Positions 1 to 10,059 of a stretch of 64,000 nucleotides of DNA are shown one piece after another (the stretch's first letter is position 1; each line of letters opens with the position of its first letter). Both the position numbers and the translations under genes were made by a program. The DNA is from Camellia lanceoleosa (Eukaryota; Streptophyta; Magnoliopsida; Ericales; Theaceae). The notes below the pieces were generated by a model. It saw only the letters and a list, made by a program, of their open reading frames with translations. It did no database searches and was not told the origin of the DNA. The stretch lies in the NCBI GenBank assembly GCA_025200525.1, contig CM045762.1, positions 79,171,217 to 79,235,216 of the forward strand, written 5' to 3'.

Positions 1-1
1 C

Positions 2-2352
2 TTTCATGAGTTCCTAGATCATTTTGTGGTCATCTTTGTGGACGACATCTTATTTTATTCACCCTCTGAGGAGGAACACGAGAAACATTTGCGAGTAGTA
101 CTTGAATCATTTAGAGCCCACAAACTGTATGCTAAGTTTGGAAAGTGTGAATTCTAGCTGAAAAAGGTTAAGTTCTTAGGCCATGTGATATCCGAAAAAT
201 GGGTGACTGTCGATTCATCCAAGATAGAGGCAGTGCAAGATTGGGCACAACCTAAGAATGCTTTTGAGATCCGTAGTTTCCTGGGGTTGGCTCGGTATTA
301 TCGGAGATTTGTGAAGGATTTCTCTAGATTAGCTTTATCATTAACTAGACTGACGAGGAAGAGGGTTAACTTTCTGTGGAATGAGACATGTGAGAAGTCA
401 TTCCAAGAGCTTAAGGTTAGACTTATCACTGCTCCAGTCTTGATTATTCCTGAGAAAGGTTTGGGTTATTCAGTTTATTGTGACGCTTCACGGGAAAGTT
501 TGGATTATGTTTGGATGCAAGAGGGGAATGTAGCAACCTATGGCTCACTGCAGTTGAAAACACTTGAGAGGAACTACCCTGCTCATGACCTAGAGTTAGC
601 AGCGGTGGTTTTTGCCTTAAAGATTTGGAGGCAGTATCTGCATAGTGAGAGATTTGAGGTGTCTTTTGATCATAAGAGTCTGAGGATTTGAATTTGAGGC
701 AGAGAAGGTGGATGGAGTTCATAGAGGATTATGACTTCAAGCTGCATTATCATCTCGAAGGCCAATATCATGGCCGATGCATTGAGTAAGAAATCTATTA
801 GCAGCATAGCTTGTATTACCATCCGAGAATAGGAGATATTGGGTGCTCTTAGGGAGTTTAACTTGCATCTTGGCGAGTCCGATGAATATGCGGCTTTGTT
901 CACAGTAATTGTCCAACCTACACTTGTGAACCGAGTGTTGGAAGCATAGAGGGGTGATCTTAAGGTAAAAACCCTCCGAGAGAATATCTCTAGTGGGAAA
1001 GTAGAGAGGGTCTTAAGTGTATATCCCGACCAGAGTGTGAGATACCGTGACCACTTGTTTATGTCAGAGTCTTACCGAGAGGAAGTACTCCGAGAGTTTC
1101 ACCACTCACACCTTGTGGTGCATCCGAGAGGCACAAAAATGTATCATGGCCTTAGTCGCCAATTTTGGTGGAGAGGTATGAAGAAGGATGTAGTGTGTTT
1201 GTAAAGAAATGCCTTACTTGTCAGCAAGTGAAGGCTGAGCATCAAAGACCAGCGGGTTTGTTGCAACCCTTGCCTATAGCTGAGTAGAAGTAGGAACATG
1301 TCACGATGGATTTTGTTGTGGGCCTTCCGAGGACTCAATGGGGTAGTGATCTCATTTGGGTAGTAGTTGGCCGGTTAACCAAGTCTACGTATTTTGTACT
1401 TATGCGTGTGAATGATTTGGTAGATTATCTCGCCGACCTGTATATTATGGACATAGTGAGGTTGTACGGAGTTCCTGTGACGATTATTTCGGATAGAGAT
1501 CCGCGTTTCACAGCTCGGTTGTGGTAGAGTTTGCAGAGTGCGTTGGACACTAGACTGACTTTTAGCACAGCGTATCACTCTTAGACTGACGGGAAGTCCG
1601 AGCATACTATTCAAATCCTTGAGGATATGCTTCAAGGTTATGTCTTTGACTTCAAGGGGTCGTGAGAGAGGCACTTGCCCTTAGTGGAGTTTGCCTATAA
1701 TAACAGTTTCCAATCGAGTATTGGCATGGCACCATTTGAGGCCTTGTATGGCCGACCGTGTAAATCTCTAGTGTATTGGGCCGAGGTGGGTGATACACCT
1801 CTGTTGGGCCTAGAGTTGGTTCGAGAGATGACAGAGAAAGTGGCACTTATCTGTAAGAGATTAGTTACAGCTCAGAGTCGTCAGAAAAGCTATGCCAACC
1901 GAAGGAAGAGACCCTTGTTTTTTGAGGTAGAAGACCATGTATTCTTGAAGATATCACCTAGGCGGGGTTTGATGAGATTTGGAAAAAGTGAGAAGTTGTC
2001 CCCTCAGTTCATTGGGCCTTTTTAGATCCTTGAGCGGATCTTAGAGGTAGCTTACTGTTTGGCGTTACCGCCACAAATTTCCGGAGTTCATGATGTGTTT
2101 CATGTTAGTATGCTTCGGAAGTATGAGCTAGATCCATCACACGTATTGGATTGGACCGACTTAGAGGTAGACTAAGATGCCTCGTATGAGCAGAAACCGG
2201 TGAGAGTCTTGAATAGACTGGACCAAGTCTTGCGAGGTAAGACAATTCCCTTGGTAAAGGTATTGTGGAAACATCATGGGGTTGAGGAAGCGACTTGGAA
2301 ACGTGAATTGGAAGTTCGAGAGAAATATCCGGACTTATTTGTTAATGCTTGA
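2..2352 (+). pseudogene. Ty3/Gypsy chromovirus pol remnant (RT, RNase H, integrase, chromodomain)
   Basis: The sequence starts inside reverse transcriptase: the FVDD catalytic box is read near base 45 and is followed by the thumb-like [11 protein letters not shown] segment. RNase H follows (YCDAS near 475-490, [12 protein letters not shown] near 590-620, DHKSL near 668-682). Then come an integrase zinc region (HH...CLTC, about 1100-1225), the core (MDFVVGLP, ISDRDPRF, YNNSFQSSIGMAPFEALYGR) and a chromodomain (IPLVKVLWKHHGVEEATW), ending at TGA 2350-2352. RT-RNase H reads in frame 2 and integrase-chromodomain in frame 1, with frame changes around 690-780. In-frame stops include TAG at 155-157, two in the segment around 1285-1300, and others near 1525, 1580, 1663, 2023 and 2173. 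The element is dead. The chromodomain wording is that of the Tekay/Del group of plant chromoviruses; that clade call is inference from memory. Confidence 0.93.
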
Positions 2353-2755
2353 ATGTGTATTAAGATTTTGATTATGCTAATGAAATGTAAAAGCATTGTA
2401 TATGTTTTAAAACATAAGAACATTGTATATGTTGTGGGGTGTTTTGGAAACATGGATTCAATAGAAGCATTGCATATGTTTTGAGAATATGAAATATGAC
2501 GTCTTGTATCACTTTTGGAAGTATCATGTATGTTGTGTAAATTTTGAAAACATGGATCTTGATCTAAACATTGTAATTTGAAAAATTGTGAGTTGCACTT
2601 TCAATACGGGACTCGTGTACCGAGTTGATGAGAATTGATGACCGGAGAGTGGGTCATGGTATTGAACTTGTTGGAATAACGTTGCTGTGAATGGTTTAAT
2701 AATGATTTTGCACTTAATTTGAAATTTCAGGGATGAAATTCCTTAAGGGGGAAAG
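2353..2755 (+). other. 3' internal untranslated region of the chromovirus with polypurine tract
   Basis: No coding potential lies between the pol stop and the LTR. The stretch ends in a purine run (AAGGGGGAAAGG, about 2745-2756), placed as a polypurine tract just before the LTR, where plus-strand DNA synthesis would be primed. Confidence 0.6.
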
Positions 2756-4849
2756 GTTATAGGGATTTCGGTTTTGACCCGTCATTAGTGATGTTCCGGA
2801 CTCGGGTTTGTATGGTTTTGGATGGTCATTCATGTCTTGTTTTCTTTGTCTTCCATTTATTTTGGTTATTGGGTAGTTGTGTATGTGGAATAGATTGGTT
2901 GCTTGTTTTTTGAAACCTTTGTTGCCTAGATTTTGGCTCCTTTGCTCAAACAGGTATTCTTGCGCTTAAGCGAGCTTCTCGGTTTTTCCTCCTCCGCTCA
3001 AGTAACCATTCTTGAGCTCGAGCGGGATTTGTAAACTCCCAGTACCTTACAGGTCTGCAAATTTACTGGGAGGGTGATTTCTACGCTCAAGCAGCGTTTC
3101 CTACGCTCAAGCGGATGGGCGCTTGAGCTGTCCTTTTTGCGCTCGAGTGTTGGTTTGTTGTCTGCAAAACTACTGGATGTGTGTATTCTGCGCTCGAGTG
3201 GAATAACTTATTATGTTTGACGCTCGAGCGTCAACTCTTCCACTCAAGCAGACTGTGCATATATCAGATCGCAAAAATGACATTCTATATCACTTTTTCA
3301 TTCTTCTTTCTCTCTAAAACATTCCTAAACCTAGATCTTCACACTCTTTCTCTAAAACTTTCTCTCTCTCTCTCTCTCTACATTTTGATCTAGATCCTTT
3401 GGGTTCTCTACCCTAGTGTTTTTGAGAAAAAGGTAGAGTGTCTCTAGATCTTCGCTTTGATCCGAACAAAGCTGGGCTTGTGCATCTTTGGAGTTCCACC
3501 CTTGCTTGGCTCGTTTTCTCTTCTTGAGATAAGGATTTTCTACACTTCCATATGACTTTTTGCTTAGTTATTTGTCATTGTGTAACAATGGTGAGATTTT
3601 GGGTTAATTTGAACAAACCCAGGGTTTGGGTGTGAAATGGAAAGATGGGTTTTTGGTGAATGTGAAATAAATGGACATGGGGTTTGAAAATGAAATTATA
3701 TTGTGTCAAAATTGTTAATTTTGAAACTTGGGTTGATGTTTAGAAAATGGGGAAATTTTGCCCTAATTGGATCAAATTGTTATTTTGTACAAATAATTGA
3801 AATTGACATTGAAAATGTGAAATTGGATGATTATTATCTCACACCTTGGCAAAATTTTGAATAAACTATCTGTTATGAGATCAAATATCTATTTAAAAAT
3901 AACTGTATTGGGTTATCAGTGGAGGATGGCTATGATTGTTGTAGAAATTGCATAAGGATTAGGTGAATTGAAACTAATCCATTATTGGTTGCAATTGAAT
4001 ATGATCATATTTTAAATACATTGTATATGTATGATTGTTTGGGAGAAGAAATGTGATATACTCCATGTATGATTATGTATTTAAATACATTGTATATGTA
4101 TGATTGTTTGGGAGGAGAAATGAGATGTACTCCATTGTTTGGGAGGAGAAAGGGGATGGATCCCATTGAAATTAAGTTGGCTGGAGTGTCCTGGGTGAAA
4201 GTCCCGAAATTATACATAGATACCGATCCTGCGGATAAAATATCCGTAAAATGGCAGATTGAAGTGTTTATGTATTAATTGTATGATTGGAAAACCATTG
4301 AGTTGTAGTCTCAGTTGGATTGTTGAAAGATAATGGATTGATTCATGAGTTGAGAAAATTAAATGAACTTGAAATGAATTGAAAGGAAATGGATTAAGGT
4401 TGAATCTGGTACATTATGATTCTTATAAAAATGTGAATGTTTTGTCGCAGGCATTGTTTATGCATATTACACTTATATCTTTGCTAAACCTCATATATAG
4501 TGTTAGATGATTCCTACTGGACTATGGCTCACCCTATTTGGGAAAAATATTTTCAGGTGTTGGTGATATACCTCCGTCAAGGCAATAGCTTGGAGGAACT
4601 TTTGAGAGTAAGAACTTCTTTGTTTTGTTTTATTCCTTTACAGCCGAGGGCTTTAATTGTATGAACTAGTCTCTTTTTTGTTGTAACCAAGCCAAGACTT
4701 GAAAATGTGTAAGTCTATAGGGCATTTATTTATGCTAAACTCTTTTGTACTATTAATATTATGAAAGGAAAGAACATTACACTCTGATTCGTGCAATTAT
4801 TTATATATATTTTGGTTGAACTTATGGTTATATTTTCGGGGGCGTTACA
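2756..4849 (+). repeat. 3' LTR of the plus-strand chromovirus (about 2.1 kb)
   Basis: It follows directly on the polypurine tract and ends in GGGGGCGTTACA at 4849, a typical chromovirus LTR end. The 5' edge is mutated (GGTTATAGGG where TGTAACGCCC or similar is expected), so the start is good to a few bases. The first third holds a run of CGCTCGAG/CTCAAGCG motifs (about 2945-3250) that recurs in the other two chromovirus LTRs of this window. The duplicated flank cannot be checked because the 5' LTR lies outside the window. Confidence 0.75.
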
Positions 4850-4852
4850 GTA

Positions 4853-5925
4853 ATTTTTTTCTCCTCTAATAAGCTTTATAATCTAGGGAACTCCTCCTTC
4901 AAACATAGATTGTTCACTTATCATTCCAAAACTGAATTCTTCCCTCATTTCCTATTACTAATTTAAGATTTGATAAGCAAAACTCAACCAGAGCAGGTTT
5001 GTGTGCAGTAAGTTGAAGAACATCATATCAAATTCTGGACATTGAAACATGATTTGGAATATTTGGAACCTAACTACCCCCAACCATACCATACTTACAA
5101 CACACAATTTGTTTCCCAAGAGCTCTATCTTGTTTCCCAAACCTCCACCACCATTTGAGTAAAAGACAATCATTGACTTCTCTCAGGTTTCTAACCCCCA
5201 AACCCCTTTGATCTTTCTTTACTAATGTCTCCTTCCAATTTACCATGTGAACTTTCTTCTTAGTTTCAGTATCATCCTACAAAAATGCTGCCTAAAGCTT
5301 GTCAATCTGCTTAGCCAGACCCATAGGTAGTTTAAAAATTGATAAAAAGTAGGATAGTAAACTAGAAACATCTAACTTAATTAGTGTTAATCTACCAGCA
5401 AAGGAGAGCATTTTCCTTTTCCATGGAACCAATTTCTTCTTTGCTTTCTCAATCAGTGGTTGCCAAGTACTCTTCCTTTTTGGATTTGCTCCAAGAGGTA
5501 TGCCCAAATAATTAATGGGGAGTTTTTGGCTATGGCAATTAAGAATTGAGGCAAAATCATTGATTACTTCATCACTCACTCCAACCCCACACACTACACT
5601 CTTAGGGAAGTTGATTTTTAAACCAGACATTACCTTAAAAGATCTTAAGATTCTCTTAACGTTCACCAATTCCACCCTGTTAGCCTCACAAAAAATAATA
5701 GTATCATCTGCAAATTACGAATGAGAGAACTTCAACTCATTATGGCCCACCCATGCACCTTTTATATGTCCCAACTTCATTGCACTTCTAATTAGCAAGT
5801 TTAATCCTTCAGCAACCATGTTGAACAAGAATGGTGATAATGGATCACTCTACCGAAGCCCTTTTTGACATATGAATTCAGCAAATGGAGCTAAAGATAT
5901 GCATTGTAAGTACGATGGTAAACCA
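4853..5925 (-). pseudogene. LINE (non-LTR retrotransposon) reverse transcriptase fragment
   Basis: Reading the minus strand from 5925 down gives DPLSPFLFNMVAEGLN, then FADDTII (the RT catalytic box, preceded by an in-frame stop near 5718-5720). An open stretch (5675-5292) follows with SGLKINFPKS, LPINYLGIPLG and KMLSFAGRLTLI, all typical of plant L1-type LINE RT. Below 5290 the thumb-to-tail part (KDQRGLGVRNLREVNDCLLL type reading) is still recognisable but frameshifted. Endonuclease and N-terminal ORF are missing. It breaks off at the chromovirus LTR end (4849), suggesting that the gypsy element landed in it. Confidence 0.85.
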
Positions 5926-7199
5926 TTTTTTTTTTCTTGAAAAATATTGTTTCACTAGAATTTGTATGCAAAATTTTACCCTAAAATGATGTGATAGTGT
6001 CATTTGTATAATAAAAAAACATGTCAATGAACTCTTTATTATAAAGTCATAGATCAAAATCCAACCAAATCATTATTACTATCTTTTTTATATTGATTTT
6101 ATATTTGTATATCACTACTCTTTTTTTTATTTTTTACTTTTAATATTTTGAAACATCATAATATGTGTTAATTGACAATTGGTGTAGAGCATTACTTCAA
6201 AATCACCTAATAATTTTTTCTTTAATATTTTTATTTGCAGTTGATTTTGTTTAAAAATATCAATTCAAAAAATATTTACATAAACAAATATATGTTTAAT
6301 TTTGTTTGAATTGATTTTTGTTTAATTCTATTATTATAAAAACATCTACAGTTGTCTATATTAAAGTGAAGTTACGGCCATAATTACAACACTATAAAAA
6401 AAATATATTACATTTAATCTATTTTTTCAAAGCTATTAAATATGCATAAATATGCACATTTTATTATGGAAAAAAATTACTAGTGATGTGTGTTTACCAA
6501 TTTAAAAAATATTTACATAAACAAATTGGTTAAGTGACTCTTTAATTTGTGTTGATTAATATAAATTTAATATGACTTAAAAATAAAGTTAAATTTTAAA
6601 AAAAAATTAAAATGCCCTTACATTTTACAGTCAACTTAAATTTATCGACACTCTATCATTTGATAAACTAATTTTTACTAATACGAGAATATATTTTCTA
6701 ATGTACTTACTGAAATAAATATAAAAATTTAAATATTTCATTTCAATTTTTTTGCCACATCACCTTAAAAATAAAGAGAGATAGAAGATGAGTGGGCGAG
6801 AGGAAGAAAGACAAAAAAAGATAAGTTTATTATATCATTTGACAAACAGTGATACAATGAATTATAATTACGAATTTCATTGATAATGTAATTACACTTA
6901 ACCAAAAGTATAATTTTTTTTTATTTAAAAAAATTCATTTGTTTTAATTTTACTAATTGAATTATTATATATCTATTTGTTATATAATACTTAGGACAAA
7001 CATTAATAGCAATTAAAAATAAAATAAAATAAAAATTATGCAACTCATGCCATGTTTGGGATATTATCTTTTTGATAAAAAGTCAATAAACTAAAGAGTT
7101 TTAAAATGTGCTCGGCATGTACCAACAAAAAAAAGTTCAAAAATCTTTATACTAGTTTGAAAAGATTAAACAATTCTTCTAAGTGGGTGCATAGGTGTT
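5926..7199. other. AT-rich intergenic stretch, no gene seen
   Basis: Very AT-rich with many A and T runs. No open frame has a recognisable protein, and I see no RNA gene or clear repeat structure. Confidence 0.6.
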
Positions 7200-7625
7200 T
7201 ACACAGCTTGCTTGGTTCCATTTTTTCAAAAACAGTTTTCAGAAAATTCTACTTTCTTATTTTTCATTTTTTTTTTTTTTACTAAATTTTTTTAATATTT
7301 TAAGCAATTTTTTTACTTTTTAGACACACGTAACTTAAATACACCTAAAAAGTAAAAAAATTGTAAATGTTTTTTTAAAAATTCACTAAATACCAAAAAT
7401 ACAAAAAAAAAAATACAAGAATTCAGTACATTTTTTGTATTTTTATGTAATTATTAATTTTTTAAAATATTTTTTCAAAATTTTTTTACTTTTTAGATAC
7501 ATCTAAGTCAGGTGCATCTAAAAAAGTAAAAAAAAAATATTTAAAATTTTAAAAATATTCACTAAAAACAAAAAAATACGAATATTTTTCAAAAAACTTA
7601 ATTCAGAAAACTCAAACCAAATACA
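7200..7625. repeat. Hairpin-bearing MITE-like element, copy 1
   Basis: An AT-rich block with inverted ends (near 7200 ...TTTTTTCAAAAACAG..., and AACTCAAACCAAATACAC at the right). Two short inverted repeats of the form TTACTTTTTAGA...TCTAAAAAAGTAAA lie near 7313-7360 and 7489-7531. The same layout is at 20530-20985 and 29565-29975, so this is a dispersed family. Edges are approximate and no target duplication was resolved. Confidence 0.6.
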
Positions 7626-8791
7626 CTGATTTGTATTTTCCCAAACAATTAAAAAAAACTCATAGCAAATACTGAAAGAATTTTTGCCAAACAAATGGGC
7701 CGAGTTAAACCAAAGCAGGCCATATGTAGACACCCCATTTTTGACCGACCTTAAGACTCAGACGTCACTGATTGAGCGCTTGGTGATATTGCATATCGTG
7801 CTCGTTCAGAGGTTCCAAAGTCTCGGCTGCGAACCTTGCCCCCGGACTTCCGGACTCTTTTGTGCCTTGCTTCGGTTTGCGAACCAGGCTCTGTTTTCTC
7901 CGTTTTCTCTTACCAAAGGGAGGGAGAGGTCTCGTAGACCATCTCTCAGTGGCCGTAGGCTACGTTTCGTGGTCGTAGGCCATTTTGCCCATTTCGGAGC
8001 CCGGTTCCCGGTTTTGGGAGCTGTCAGGCCGAGTGCCTCGGTTCGAGACCGCCTAACCACCTCCGTTTGCTCCGGTTTTTGGCATACATCTTATTTACTC
8101 CCTTTTGAGGGACACTGTGGTCCGAGAGACCAACTTCGTGGTCGAACACCACTCCGGCCTAACTGGTTTGGGCCCTGTCAGTGCTGCCCCCAAACCTTCA
8201 TTTTGCATCGGTTTTGGTTCATTTTTGGCAGGGACCTCTGTTTCATCACCAGGAAGGTCGTAGAAGGGTGGGAGGCCAGTAAATGTTTCAGCAACCAGTT
8301 ATATTCCTTCATCGCCCTCCGTTGCCCCTTTTTTTCTCGCTTGGAAGCCAATGTTGACCACCCTTGAGCCATTTTCTTGCACCCTAAACTCCATATTTGT
8401 GATGTACACATCTGGGAGGCCACCAATATTTGGTGGCCAACTAGTAATTGCTTTTGAACCCCTTTGAAAAGTGGGTTATTCTTTCTCCTAGTTCATTGTT
8501 TCCAATTTTTGACCACAGGGTTGTGTTGAGAACACATGGGAGGCCACCAATTTGTGGTGGACGGCCACTAATTTCACTTGGCCTTTTTGACCCTTGGCCG
8601 GCCGGCCATGGGGAGGGCCGGCCGGCCACCTTCAAGCCCAATAACAAGCCGGCCAGAATCCTTGCAGCAGGTACAGTCCAAATATGCATCCTTTTTTCCC
8701 CTAGATTTTGTATCCGGGGGGCGTTTTTTGGGGGGGAAAACTTGAATTCATTTTCCCCCCATTTTTCCCCCTGTTTCTTCCCCTCTCTTGC

Positions 8792-8800
8792 CTATATAAA
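8792..8800 (+). promoter_or_regulatory. TATA box of the 5-kb LTR
   Basis: CTATATAAA lies about 1.07 kb into the LTR, after a C-rich tract and before a C/T-rich leader. This is the usual U3/R arrangement of an LTR promoter. The minus-strand copy has TATTTAAAG in the corresponding place. Confidence 0.6.
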
Positions 8801-9318
8801 CCAGCCTCCAGCTCTGGTTTAGGGGTTGGAAAAAATACCTTTGAGCTCCCATATTGTATCTCTCTCCCTCTACACTTCCAAGCCTCAAAACCTTCTAAAC
8901 CATACACCATTTCTTCACCATCATCTAGCACCACACCACCACCTCCATTTCAGCCACTTGGAGCAGCTTTCCAGAGCTTAGGAAGCACCATTTCTTGTGC
9001 CAAGGAGCTGTCAAAGACTAGGCTACAAGGGTAAGTTCATTTCTCCTCTTTTTGGCCTTATCTTGTTCAATATCTTAACTCTTTGTGCTTGCATATTTGG
9101 GCTCCGACCCTAACTAGAGACAGGCTTATTTTGAGTCATTTTCCATGTTTGATTGAGGGTCTCTCACTGTTTGAGACCTCTTTGTTGCACTTGCTTCATT
9201 ATCTCCTTAATATGCCATTTTCTTGCACATTGTTTTTGGCTTATGTATGAACTGATTTGAGGCATGTTGTAAACTGTGAAGTAGCTTATTTTGAGCCCTT
9301 ATTCAACATTGTTGAAGG

Positions 9319-10059
9319 TAGGGGTGAGCAGCGGATATACCAATCTGCCAAAACCGACCGAACCGAACCGATCCGCCGCATTTTGGACGGATGCGTGATG
9401 ACGAGCGGACGGTTGCGGATTGATTTTCTCCAATCCGCCAATTTGGCGAACGAATGGTGGATTTGAGATTTCTTTGGCCACAACCGAACCGCCAAATCGC
9501 CAAATTGCGAGCACCTTAGTAATTTATAAGACTTTGTATTTTCAATTTGTTTAAATATTATGTTTGTGTTTTCAATTGAAAAAGAGTTTAAATGTTCTGT
9601 TGAAAAAAAGTTTTCAACTTGAATATATTTTTTGAATTGAAAAAAATAAACATATTATTTATCAATATTTTTTGGTTTTTAAATCTAGCTCTAAAAATAA
9701 TAAATAGAAAATATGATATATGCTGGTTAGTTTTTGTTTTCAAAAACATATGTAGATATAACAATATAGAGACATACAATCTCTACTACTGCTCTGTTCA
9801 TGATTTTGATGGTTTGAATTATTATTATATTTTAAGAATCATGGATTGTAATACTTTATGTGGATGAATCATGCTGTGATTGTAATATGTTTTAAACTGC
9901 CAAACCGATTCACATCCATCTGCCAAACCGCCAATCCACTCAATCCACATCCGCCGGATTGGCGGACGGATGCGGATTGATTTACTTTAATCCGCCAATC
10001 TGGCGGACGGATGGCGGATTGGAAGTTCCATGGCCGCAACCGACCCGCGCCCACCCCTA
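9319..10059. mobile_element. Non-autonomous hAT element (741 bp) nested in the solo LTR
   Basis: The ends are TAGGGGTGAGCAGCGG and, inverted, TAGGGGTGGGCGCGGG. The flanks are the identical 8-bp sequence GTTGAAGG (9311-9318 and 10060-10067), as expected for hAT transposition. No transposase frame is present; the middle is AT-rich. Two subterminal blocks (about 9395-9495 and 9955-10050) resemble each other directly and are full of CCGCCAAT/GGCGGATT motifs. The minus-strand LTR copy lacks this insert, so it arrived after the two LTRs diverged. Confidence 0.92.

Noticed and set aside
7684..8367. A 227-codon open frame at the start of the first 5-kb LTR
   Set aside because: It begins before the LTR border, has no family resemblance, overlaps other open frames on both strands, and lies in GC-rich LTR U3 sequence where long frames occur by chance.
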